Below are positions 1 through 10,705 of a stretch of DNA of 64,000 nt, one piece after another. A program made the translations under genes and the position numbers. How positions within the stretch are numbered: the stretch's first letter is position 1; each line of letters begins with the position of its first letter. The DNA comes from Calycina herbarum (Eukaryota; Ascomycota; Leotiomycetes; Helotiales; Pezizellaceae): assembly GCA_001414485.1 (NCBI GenBank), contig LLEY01000056.1, forward strand, positions 1 through 64,000, given 5' to 3'. Under the pieces are notes generated by a model. It searched no databases and had not been told where the DNA came from. It saw only the letters and a list, made by a program, of their open reading frames with translations.

Positions 1-33
1 ACACCCAACATACATAACACCTCGAAAATCACT

Positions 34-251
34 CTATTTTTGAATCTCTTCCTCGCCCTCACAGCCCATTCCAACGACCGTATGCGCCTTAAAGTCCATC
101 AACCCATCCTCATCAACAACTGTCGGCACGTCCCATTCCTTTCCCACTTCCCCCCTTCCCCAGAGCTTTTCCACAAAGACCGTAACTTGTAAAAGGCGAA
201 GTAGTTTATCTTCTGGGAGAGCTAGAGAGTAGGAGTAGGAGAGTAGGACAT
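34..251 (-). CDS. possible terminal coding exon of a leftward gene (unknown product)
   Basis: An open reading frame of about 72 codons runs leftward from near 251 to a TAG stop at 34-36. The translation has ordinary protein composition: a leucine-rich part (LALPEDKLLRLLQVTVFVEK), then LWGRGEVGKEW, then an acidic tail ending CEGEEEIQK. No in-frame ATG begins it, and an in-frame TGA lies just upstream at about 255-257, so it would have to be entered by a splice acceptor; TGAG at 252-255 is a candidate. I do not recognise the family. I cannot find a convincing upstream exon between 260 and 990. It is either the last exon of a gene whose 5' part I missed or a chance open frame. Confidence 0.35.
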
Positions 252-341
252 CTCATCTGATTTAGAGTAACAATCCCCCTTCCCCTTGAACTTCCCTCGC
301 CTGGAAAGCTTGAGGCACATTGACCCTCAATCCAAACCCAA

Positions 342-375
342 GCGCGCGCGCGCACACACACACATACACACACAA
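342..375. repeat. GC/CA dinucleotide microsatellite
   Basis: A (GC)n run passes directly into a (CA)n run with one interruption. It lies in non-coding DNA. Apart from this and the possible exon at 34-251, positions 1-996 show nothing I can call; the minus-strand open frame near 539-721 looks like chance. Confidence 0.9.
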
Positions 376-996
376 GAAGGAACCACTCGAAATAAGTAAA
401 ATATAGACAATGAACATTACACTAATACAAGGGTCCTATCTAACGTTCTAAGTCGACTCGAGAAAGGAAAACCTTGGGAAAACAAGAGAGAAAGAAGCAG
501 TAGTCAGGTTTACTCCCCTCCTATCCTTTCCTTTCCTCTCATTTCATTTCCCTCCTATCCATCCATTCATTCGCTCCCATCCCATCCCATTCATTCACAA
601 ATCCAATAACCCCATCCCTCAAGAAAAGCAAGAAATTAATCAAACCCCCCCCCAACCACAATAACGCCAACTCCTCCTGTTGCCCCCACGTATAAACCGG
701 GGACAACTCGCAAAGGATCAAAAAAGAGAAAACTCCAAATCCAGCCAGCTATCCATTGTGCCAAGCCGTATGATAGGAATCGAGAGAGAAAAGACCCGAA
801 GGAAGAAGGAAAGCCCTAGGTTTCGAACCCCAAGGGAGAAGAATAAATAATGAGGGCATCTCAATGCCTACGTTGATGCCGTGACGTCGTGTGGTATATC
901 GAGATGTGCGCGCATCGCACCTCTTCTCCTTCCCTTTTCCATCTCTTCCTGCTCCTCGGTGCTGATAATGCAAAAGTAAACAAAAGGGCGCTTCCT

Positions 997-2600
997 TTAA
1001 ATGCTCATCCACCCAAACATGAACGTAGCAGCAACCAATATCAACGTCGTCAAGATGCCCGCCCCAACACGATCACCCTGGGTAGCAGGTGCGATCTGCG
1101 CAAGATTATCCGTACTCCCACTCCCCGCATTGGGATTACTAGTACTAGTTCCACCCGTTGTATTTGTCAGAGGAGCGCCGATGGGAACAAGATCAATGAG
1201 GTTGACGTAGATCGCGGACATGGCAGCCATTTGTTGACCCACGCCTTGAGTACCGTCCCATTTTCCACTGGACCAACTCAAGCCACAAGTTCTCCCATTG
1301 GTTCCGCCTGTACATTGCTTCGCAGCTGCAACGGCGGAGGGCTTGAGTTTTGCTACGATGAGATCGTGTGTGTAGGGGGCTACTTTGATGGTGGAAGCTA
1401 GCCATCTGGTGAGGTAGGATTTGAAGCTGTACATATCGGTTGTACAACTCAATTTCGGTTCGCAGGCAACTTCGTAGGCGATGTTGTCTTGGAAGAATAT
1501 GTTGAACGTCTGATTTAAGAGCCTATCTGTACGTTCTTTCCAGACGGTACTTCCATTTGTCTGGAATCAGTTAGTCAATGTTTGATATCCGCAAACAAAG
1601 ATACTCACATAGTTATACATATTGGCAGCTCCTAATAACCAAACAGCACTATTGTAGGAGAATTGAACCCTGTTGATATCTGTGCAGTTGGTTCCAATGT
1701 GAGCACCATCATAAACGTTGTAATTGGCATCCATCAATCCAACAGCTTGAATCCAAGTCCAGGTCTTTTCCGCATGTTCGGCGTATGTGCTGTTGGCAGT
1801 ATATCTAGCCAGTCGGGCTCCGATATTAAAGAAACATCCATTCGCAATTGAGTTCTTGTAATCGTATCCAGTCAAGTAAGGATACACCTGCCATCGCAAA
1901 CTATCCAAGGTTAGTTGTTGAATTGAACTGTGGAGATATTCGCCACTTACCCTCCACCACACAACGCATCAGGGCGAACAGCTTGTGTATTAAAGACGGC
2001 CTGGGCGAGGGATAGCCACGATGGCTGTTTCGCAGGAGGATTTGGAAAGTTGTATTCAGCAGCCAACATAGCAGTCATGCCCCAAAACGCTTGATCATCA
2101 TTTCCCATGGATTGTGACCAATTCTTGGGCATCATGTCGATATTCTCCCCCACCTGGGCCTGTATTCCTGCCATTACCACATCGTTGTAACTCGTATCGT
2201 TTGTATAATGCCAATAATCGATCAAACTCCCCCACATCGCACCGGATTCCCACCAGTAATCTATTCATCATCAGCGATCAACTCATACGACTCTGAGGTA
2301 TGGTAGAACTCACATCCATTTGGCGGATCTGGCGGAGGGCCTGGTAGAACTCCTATGATCCCTCCAGATTGATTGCCCTTATAATAAGTCATCATGTCGT
2401 AGGCGAGAGTGCTCGCAGCATTCTTTATGGAGTCTGGACGAGGATCAACATCAGCACACGGAGGGGAAAACACCATTGGCCTCTTCGCCTCTCGAAATTT
2501 ACGTACCAACAGATGTTATATCAAGATCGATTCCTGCTGCGACCAAACTACTGCTCAGGAGCAGCGCTGTGGCTGTCCGCGATAAAAATGTGAAATACAT
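997..2600 (-). CDS. GH76 family mannan endo-1,6-alpha-mannosidase (Dfg5/Dcw1 type), GPI-anchored
   Basis: Five exons (2600-2507, 2433-2314, 2260-1951, 1900-1609, 1560-997) join to about 459 aa. The protein starts with a signal peptide (MYFTFLSR.. to SLVAAG). It carries the family hallmarks [17 protein letters not shown] near residue 75 and GNDDQAFW near residue 120, whose paired Asp are the catalytic candidates of GH76. Next come the conserved [15 protein letters not shown] and the cysteine-rich [17 protein letters not shown]. The tail is a Ser/Asn/Gly-rich linker followed by a hydrophobic C-terminus, fitting a GPI-anchor signal. In yeasts, Dfg5/Dcw1 act at the plasma membrane and wall and are thought to process GPI glycans so that wall proteins attach to glucan. 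It is transcribed in the same direction as the GH17 wall enzyme next to it. The substrate is inferred from the family. Confidence 0.9.
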
Positions 2601-4293
2601 GGTGGTTGAGTTGGGATGATTAACGTGTCGTGGAGGTGGTGTTGATGTCGGGTCCAAGCCAAGGTCCAAAGCAAGGTCGGGGGGTGTTGGGTGTTTTCCT
2701 TCACGCGCTCTCTCCCCAGTAACGAGTGTCGTTAGGTCGGTCGCAATCAGAAAGCAAAGCAAACATGAATGGAGGACTCTCAAGGTGATGTAACGACAGG
2801 AAGCGACGAGGCGATGGAGAAAGGAGGATGCGATGCGGTCGTCGTGGAGGATGACCTGACTGGCGGGTGAAGGGGGGTGAAGAGGGTGGTGTCGTGCAGA
2901 GTCAGATGTTAGAGTACGGAGTAATCAGATCAGTGAGTTAGAGTTTGCAGTGACGGAAGTCAGAGATGTGCCTGTCATGTCACTGGACGAACTAGGAGGG
3001 AAGCTGAGCGAGGAGAGAGATTATCCAGGGAGGAGGCGGCTCGATTTAGCTGAGAGGCGCTCAAGGGTTGTTCTTATTCGCTGCACCCTTCTACACCCTT
3101 CTACACCCTTAACAGAAGGATCAATGCTTGGTGATTGATGGATGCTTGTTTTACTGTTTTACTGTTTTACTGTTTTCCTGTTTTACCGTTTTCCTGAACC
3201 CAGTGCCCATTCTTCCTTCTCTTTGCGCTGAAGACACCCTGAATTGCGAGCTTGCACCAAGGGTAAACAACCTAAGGGGTTCCAGCCCTTCTTTATCGTA
3301 AAAATCGGTTCGCCCCAGGTTATCAGCGCATACGAGCCCTGTGAGTTAGAGGGTCCATATTTCCAATCGCACTGAGAAGGCGCAGCAGCCCTCCCCTTTC
3401 ACCAACTTCAATTTCATTCCAGAAATTTCATCTTCATGCCCAGTAATATAAGCAATCCCAAGCCCTATCAACCCCATCAAGCTTTCCATCTCACGAACCC
3501 CTCATCCCAAGAGAAAAGGCGCTCTCGTCTTTTCCCTTGGACTTCCGGGGTAAACTTGGCTTCTGCACCGGGGAAAGACCAACCCCCCAAGGGAAGATCC
3601 CCCTCTCAACGGGAGGGGCCAGCTTGTGGGAAAATTATGGAAATAAACCCCATACCCACCATGTCTTCAATTAGATATCCACTGCCTCTCATGGGGATTC
3701 TGGGGATCGGGGAAATGGGGTTGTAGACACTCTATGGAGAACAAGAAAATCAAAACATCGTCATCTCTTGTCAACAAAATGTCATCGTTTCAGAATCCAA
3801 ACTCGCAAGTCAATGGTAGGATGAAAATGATGCACACCACTTTGCCACCACGAGCACGAGCAGGAATCACAGCCACGGAAATCATCCCAACTCCCATTCC
3901 AGGGTTCTACTTCAAACACTCACAACATCACCATTCTCGTCATCCGATGAATGTAAAAGTCTATCAAATTATTTTCAAAGTGCATCGTGCTATTTGCTCA
4001 AATTCGATCTTCCGGAGCGGCAGTCTAGAGGAGCCTCTCGAACTAAACTAGTCTATAACAACAACAATGGAGGGACCTGAAAATGTGACTTTTATCGCCT
4101 CCAAGAAATGAAAAGATGGAAGACCTGTAGCAGAAACTCCTCTACCAAATTAAACCTATGCAGCCAGGGGGTCACCAAATATGTCTTTTTGGTCAATCCC
4201 AAAAATAGAATTCCTTGTACAATCCAGAGTCGTGCATGAGCCCATGACTTTGACCATTAGACGCCCGCCCAATCATTATAATCCAGAACCAAT
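2601..4293. other. intergenic region upstream of GH76, with short tandem repeats
   Basis: No convincing gene is seen; open frames at 3436-3726 and 3734-4051 have biased composition and no splice or domain support. It holds the GH76 promoter and 5' leader and the GH17 3' end. Near 3081-3112 the decamer-like unit CTACACCCTT is repeated. Confidence 0.6.
3148..3196. repeat. 8-bp tandem repeat (TTTTACTG / TTTTCCTG)
   Basis: About six copies of an 8-bp unit, TTTTACTG changing to TTTTCCTG and TTTTACCG, lie about 550 bp upstream of the GH76 start. It is a simple minisatellite with no visible coding role. Confidence 0.85.
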
Positions 4294-5696
4294 TTACAAA
4301 GCGAGAAGGGCGGCCACGGCAACACCGACAACGGCGACGAATGAGCCTTGGATCATTGATGCACCACTACCGGCGACGACTGCGGATGTGCTTGCTGCTG
4401 GGCTGGAGCCGGCGGTGGTTGGCTTTCCTCCGGTGGAGACAGTGGAGTTAGATCCTGATCCCGAAGAACCAGAAGAACCGGATGAAGAGGAGCCTGAGCC
4501 TGAAGAAGCTCCACCAGTGGCAGATGCTGATCCAGAACCAGTTGCGGTGCCGTTAGATCCAGATCCAGACCCTGATGGGCTGAGGGTAGCGGTGGAAGAT
4601 GCAGATGAGCTGGAAGAGCTGGAAGTAGAGGTGCTGACGTTGGAGCATGAGAGATCGTAGAGAGGACCGCTCATTCCCTTTCCGACAACACCGAAACTTG
4701 GGTTAGGGGTGGTGGAATCATCATCGTAAAGAGTGTACCACCAGATGTTGGTCTTTCCGAATCGTGGGCATCCAACATCATCCCAGAACTTCTTTGCGTT
4801 TTCGAGGGATGGTACGCCGAGGTTTTGGGTCTTTCCGCTGACTGGCCATCCGGTCTCGGTAATCCAGACCTCCTTTCCTCCAACGGCGTTCTTGGTAGCA
4901 GTCAAGGCATCCTCAAAGAGTCCCTTTCCGCTGGAAACAGAGTTGGACATGGTGTTTTGGAAGTAAGGGTAAGCATCAACACCGACCCAATCGCAAGCAT
5001 CGATGGTAGCCTTGTTGGAAGAGTTGACCCAAGCAGTCCTAAAAGTGAGGTTAGCGCGTTAACTTCTCGTCGCGAGAAGCTTCATACCATGTATCGACGT
5101 GTCCGACAGGGGCGGCAGACAATCCAGTTCCAGCGATAGCCTTTCGGAGAGTACCAATATATGTAGCCATGGTGGTAGAATCGGCACCGTAACCAGATCC
5201 TGCTTCAATACCCATTGGCGAAGCGCGGTAGAGATCCTCACTTCCAACAGAAATACCAACAACCAAGTCGGTAAAGGCGGATCCATATGTGCTGATGGCG
5301 GACTTCAAGGCGGTGATCTCGGCATCAAAAGGACCTTGGCCACCGGAGGCCCAAAGTCCAAGAAGAAGGGAGGTCTTGGTCTTGATGGCAGCTGGAATGG
5401 CTTGGATGGGCTCGTTGGTTGAGCTTCCACCTTGGATCATAGTATAGAGACCTGGAGGGGAGTGCATGTTAGTACAGGCAACTCCGAACGCGCAAAATCA
5501 ATGGTTGCTTACGGGCAGAGGTAAAGCCGGAGGTACCGACGAGGTTCTGGGCAGCTGTGAACTCCTTCTCAAAATCGGCTTGGAACTTGAAGGTTCCGTC
5601 CGAGTTGGAAGAACCATAGTTGAATCCTTGGTGAGCAGCAGCGAGTGCGGTAGAGACGGATGCCGCGAGGGCAAACAAAGTGGAGGTTGAACGCAT
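4294..5696 (-). CDS. eglC: GH17 GPI-anchored glucan endo-1,3-beta-glucosidase (EglC-like)
   Basis: Three exons (5696-5513, 5451-5088, 5038-4294) give about 430 aa. There is a signal peptide ([20 protein letters not shown]), then the EglC-type start [13 protein letters not shown] and [17 protein letters not shown] across the first splice. The GH17 proton donor is the Glu in [12 protein letters not shown], and the nucleophile Glu lies in the signature [10 protein letters not shown] near residue 240. HVDTWTAWVN spans the second splice. The last ~120 residues are a Ser/Gly/Thr-rich stalk ending in a hydrophobic GPI-like tail. The enzyme is expected to cleave or remodel beta-1,3-glucan at the wall. 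The start is chosen because it gives a complete signal peptide. The Ser/Gly stalk explains the large antisense open frame on the plus strand. Confidence 0.93.
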
Positions 5697-5739
5697 TTTG
5701 AGGGAGTGTATGTGAAGGTGAAATTATTATTTTGAGTAG

Positions 5740-5766
5740 AAGAGGAAGAAGAAGAAGAAGAAGAAG
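5740..5766. repeat. GAA trinucleotide repeat in the eglC upstream region
   Basis: A purine run of GAA/AGA triplets lies 45-70 bp upstream of the eglC start, so it is within the likely 5' UTR (CT-rich as read on the gene strand). CT-rich leaders are common before fungal start sites. Confidence 0.85.
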
Positions 5767-7897
5767 GGAGAGAAAAGATGGTCAAAGACAGTGGTACACT
5801 AAAGAGTGTAAAGGTAGATGGAAAGCTCGGAGAACAAAATGCTGTCGTAGAGACTTTGTTGCGGCAATGAAGGAGAGGAGGAGGAGAAGAAGGAGAGGAG
5901 AAGGTCGCGCTTGGCATGGGGGAGAAGTTATTTATGGGATCAGCCAACAAAGTCAGCCAAGACCCAAGAGGGCCAGCCAGGACAGCAAAGGGGGTCGAGG
6001 CAGGGGGTCGAGGCATCACCCATGCAATTCAGGACCGCCAATCACAGGCCGGAATCAAGACGCGCCTTTTGGTTGTTCCTGCATTGCCAAGGAGGGGGAT
6101 TGCTCAGCCCGATTTTGCCTGTTGATGGTGTCTCCTGATAATCAGATGTCTTTTCTACTAGAGTCCAACTACCGACTTATCGTCATTGTTTGTACAGAGA
6201 TTTCAGACGCGTTTTCTAGTTTTTTCTAGTCATACCTTTAGCTGAAAGCCACGTCCACAGACCTCACCACTATTTTCTTGGTCTTACTTCAATCTCACCA
6301 ATCTCACCAATCTCACGCCAATCTCTTCTCTTGGTGTATCTTGGTGGTGTGTCTTGGTGCGCTTGAGGCGCAGGTGTTTGGCGGGTGGAAATGCCTTTGG
6401 GATCAACACGAGCTGGACCCCACTTTAATTGAAACTTCGATTGGTTGCTGTAAAATGAATCATGACCAAAGCAGCTTAGCCTATTTTCCTGAACTCTCTT
6501 TTTGGACAATGTTTGCCCGATCACGTGTTGTTTACCTGGACAGAAAATCATCAGGTCTACTCCGATCACGAACAGCAAAATCATCCCAAAACAATTAATA
6601 GATTTACATTCTCATTGTTTATTGGCATCTTCTTCTACATCTCCTCCTATCTTTGCTGTATTTTTACGATTTTCGACTCGGAGCTAATTGAGGTTCCATG
6701 GTCTCCTGGTCCCATCCAGAAGGATCGTGTTATTTGAATCTTCACGATGTTTCGTTTCCATTTGTACTGGAGTCGAAACAAGTAAAGGATGAGATGGACT
6801 TTCTCTTTACGTTTCCTTGAATTGTATTTGTTACCTCGCGCTCCTCATGTGAGCAGATTTTATTTACGTTCGTAACTTTCCTTCAGGATCCGATGTATTT
6901 CCTCCTTCACATTCTCATATAACAATCCTTCAAAATCTCGTTCGTTACATTTGTACGAGTAACGAGTAACATCCCAGATAAGTTAATTGGGGTATCCGGA
7001 GTCCACTGATACGGCAGTGCACCCAGAACAAGGCGTGGTTCCCAAGAAAGAGTTGACCTGCATGTTCCAAGTGTCACATTGTACCCCTCACGGAGATCAT
7101 ACACAAAACCAACATCTCGACATAGCCTTCTTCACAACCGCGCGAGCTCATTGGATTTATTCAATTTAGGGACGGCGGTTATGGTTGAAGAAGGTCTTGT
7201 AGATAGGGCGAAGGGTTTCGGAAGTGCTGCGAGATAGGTCGTGGTCGTGGCCTCCAAGGAGCGAGCCTTGAGTTGGTTTCTGCCTTGGATTGATGGGGAT
7301 GGGATATTTGAAGCCATCGTCACTTCAATCGTTCTGTTTCTTATCAGGAAGGAAATGACTTTCTAGTATATCTTCGTGGTTTTAATGTTTCCTAAGCGTC
7401 GGCGCGTTCGGTTCTCAAGGTTATCGTCTTCCTGCTATCCCATCCATCTATCTCACTCTTCATGCAACCACATTCTGTAACAACATACACGCACATCTTC
7501 GCATTCCCCTTCCCCAATACCACCTACCGTCCCGATCAGGATACCTCTTCCCAAAAGGGATGTTGGTTTTGAGGCGCCCACTCTTCTGAATGGCTCAAAA
7601 CAACGCCACCAACAAAGTTATGTTTCGTTTCGTACCGACTTTGGAGAATTCCAATGGCTCAGGGAGTTTTCTAGGCAGAGGGTGATGATTAAGGCTGCAT
7701 GAGTTTGGTTCGATAAAGGTTTCGAGATTTTTCTTGAATACTACCTTATTCTTAATGCAATGAAGGTTAACTGTGGGGGTGGTGATGGGATCTTGGGTGT
7801 GTATAAGTACATGGTGAGGTACGTAGATCGGTAGCAGATCAATTCAAATCAAATCAACACATTCCTATCCAAACTCAATTTCCATATCAAAACCAAA
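5767..7897. other. intergenic region between divergent eglC and dynamin genes
   Basis: About 2.1 kb between two diverging genes. The plus- and minus-strand open frames here are purine/pyrimidine-biased or short and have no recognisable domain. A short direct repeat, AATCTCACC in three to four tandem copies, lies near 6291-6318. I see no RNA gene. Confidence 0.6.
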
Positions 7898-10705
7898 ATG
7901 GAGACTCCACAACCAACCACCCCAAAAGGTCATGTTGCAACTGTCGAAAGCGAGCCGGTCTCGCCGCGAAGAAGTCTCGCCGACGATGACGAAGTAGCAA
8001 CGAACTACGAGTCCAGTGTGGAAAAAGAAGAAGCAGAAGAAAGAAAAGAAGATACCCCGCCAGTGCCAGCGACACTTCTCAGCGAAGATCCGTTTAGTAA
8101 CGAGAGTAGTCGGATTTTATTTGATTCCATTGGTATGTTTTCGAATATTTAGAGGTGTATGATATGTGCTGACTTTCACGTAAAGATCAGCTGAGAAGAT
8201 GTGGTGCGGGTCAGGATTTGGATTTACCTCAGGTATGTTTGATCTGTGACTTTGCACAACTGTCCTAACCTTGTCTTCAAAGCTCGTCATAGTAGGAAAG
8301 CAATCAGCCGGAAAATCCTCTTTACTCCAAAGTTTAACAGACATCCCATTTCCGGTAGGGAATAAATTATGTACTCAATTCGCCATGAGGATTGTCTCTC
8401 GTCGTACTGCTCCCGGTACGAGTGAGATGGTTCATGCTTCTATCGAGGCAGGCGATGTGAATCCATTCTCGGTTCGAGATGATGATGCACGAACTGAGAA
8501 TTTTGATCTTCGGGTTCCTTCTATGACTGCCGAAGCATTTGAGCAGCTGATTGTCGAGGTGAGTGCTCCTATCACCAGATCCTTGGTCTCGGCTAATATG
8601 TTGTCTCAAGGCAAAAGAAGCAATGGGTATCGGTTCCCCACTCGTATCCGAGGACAAGAATTACTCGAGCAAAGTCTTGAAGATTGAGCTTTCCGGTCCT
8701 AAACGTTCGCACTTTGCTATTCTTGATTTACCGGGTGTGTTCAGCTCGAGACGTGGTGGTGTTTCGAAGAGGGAAATGGATGGTGTTTTGAGTATGGTCA
8801 ATTCTTATATGGGGAAGCCTGAGAATATTGTCATGTAAGTCCCCTTGCCTCTTTCGGAGAGATCAGAATTAACAAGCGATAGATGTTGCGCCGATGCTTC
8901 AGGGGATATTCAGAATGAGCAGATTCTTGAGCTTGCAAGTGATGTTGATAGTTCGAGACTTGTGGGGGTTCTTACGAAATGTGATAAGTCTGAGAATCCT
9001 GACGATGTATGGTCTCCTTTCTTACTGCAGAATCACCTTGCTAATTTTTTTCTAGATTGTTCAATATGTCAACGACCGAGATGGAATACCCGGAAAACCT
9101 CTCAGATGGCACGTTGTACAAAACAAAGGTCCCAAAGCAAACTCCTCTTTTGACCGCGTTGCAGAGGAAGCAGCGACCTTCAACAAACACCCATGGAACA
9201 AAATCCCAGATGACCAACGAGGAATTGCTTCATTAAAGAAGTATCTGACTAACCTTCTTTGCACACGTATCCGAGATAGCTTCCCTGCTATGCTCAATAC
9301 CGTTACGACTCTGCTTCAGACTGAGAAAGACCGACGAAAGCAAATGGGAGATGCTCGACAGGATCATGCACAAAAAATTGCTTACCTGGTTGACATCTCT
9401 CAGAAGTTTGAGAAGCTTGCTCATCAGGCTCTCGAGGAACCTGGTCGTTTACCATTGCCTGTGTTAAAACTTCGTGGTCAAGCTGAGAAATTGAAGGAGA
9501 CTTTTACAAAGGAGATGATGGAGAAGGGGTTCTTTCACAAATTCCTCGAAATTGGTGAGGGTATTAGCGTTGTTGTGCCTGCGGAGCCAGAATTAGAGTC
9601 GGACTCGGAAGATGACCAGCTATCACTTGTAAGTTCCTCTTGAGTGCAAGACTTGATTTGGATAGCACTAACTCTAACAGCCTCGGTTGAACACCCGTAC
9701 TTCTATTCGCAATAACGGAAGAAACCTACCAACACCCGTTGTCTCACCCTCCCGAAAGATAAAAACTCCAGTCACCAAAACAGAAATTCAACCCCTTTAC
9801 CTCGAAATTCGCAAACAAATCATCGAGAATCGAGGCGAGGAACTCCCCGGGATGTTAAACCCCGCCGTCCTTCGTCCTCTCTGGCGTACTCAAACCAGCA
9901 AATGGGAAACTCTAGGAAAGGATCATCTAGACGAGCTCGTTGACCTAACCACCGACATCTCAATCCGTCTCTTCGCACAAGCATGCAAAGAAGCCAGCGC
10001 AAGCGACCGAGCAAGAATAGGACTCCAAGCAAAACTCCTCTCCTTCTCCCAAAACTCCCGCATCAAAGTCCAGAACCAACTCCACGAACTCTGCCACCGC
10101 AACTCAACCATGGCTCTCCAAACCAACAACCCGGATTTCCTCCAAAAAGTCCGTTCCGCACGGATGCAAAGATTCTGCGAGGCTCTAGATAGATATACAC
10201 AAATCATCCCGGCTGCGACATTCATGGCGGGGGGTGCACTCAAGGGTTGCGAGAAGATGGCTATTGTGGATGAGGCGCACGTGCAGGATTTGTTCAATGA
10301 GTTGCATCCTAATGGGGCGAGAGCGCAGAATGTGGAGGATGAGATCCATGATTTGTTGAAGGCTTATTATGAGGTTTGTCTCTCTTTCACTTCCCCCTTC
10401 ACTTTCGCATAGACAATTTGCTAACACCATCATAGGTCACATTACAAAATTTCATCTACGATGTCACACGGAATATCAATGAACCTTTTCTTCTTGATAG
10501 AAATGGTCCGCTTTTCGGTCTTTCTACTGAGTTCGTACTCGGACTTAGTGAGGAAGAAGTTGCAGAGCTAGGTGGAGAGGAAGAAGGTGTGGTTGTGCAA
10601 AGACGGGAGATTGATGGGAAGATTAAGAGATTGGAAGAAGCAGTTGGGATTGCGGGGGTGAGTTTGGGGAGGACTAGGGGGGTTGTTATGGCTGTTGGTG
10701 CTTGA
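7898..10705 (+). CDS. dynamin superfamily GTPase, fungal Mx-like
   Basis: Eight exons (7898-8132, 8186-8232, 8283-8558, 8611-8834, 8883-9006, 9056-9628, 9681-10373, 10436-10705) join to about 813 aa. After a ~75-residue acidic, low-complexity N-terminus comes the GTPase domain: G1 GKQSAGKSSLLQ (~res 100), DLPG (G3) within ILDLPGVFSSRRGG, and TKCD (G4) within LVGVLTKCDKSENPDD. A long alpha-helical middle/stalk region follows, then an acidic loop (ELESDSEDDQ), a second helical block and a C-terminal GED-like segment with FIYDVTRNINEPFLL. No PH or proline-rich domain is visible, which groups it with Mx-like rather than classical dynamins. Such proteins self-assemble and hydrolyse GTP to remodel membranes; the role of this fungal clade is mostly unknown. 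Frames across every splice keep the motif order intact. Confidence 0.88.

Noticed and set aside
800..850. tRNA-like T-loop (GTTTCGAACCCC) as a possible tRNA
   Set aside because: The flanking bases do not form a T stem or the other arms on either strand.
4181..4660. 159-codon plus-strand open frame with Glu/Asp/Pro-rich product
   Set aside because: It is antisense to the Ser/Gly/Thr-rich stalk of the GH17 protein; the composition is a mirror of that repeat.
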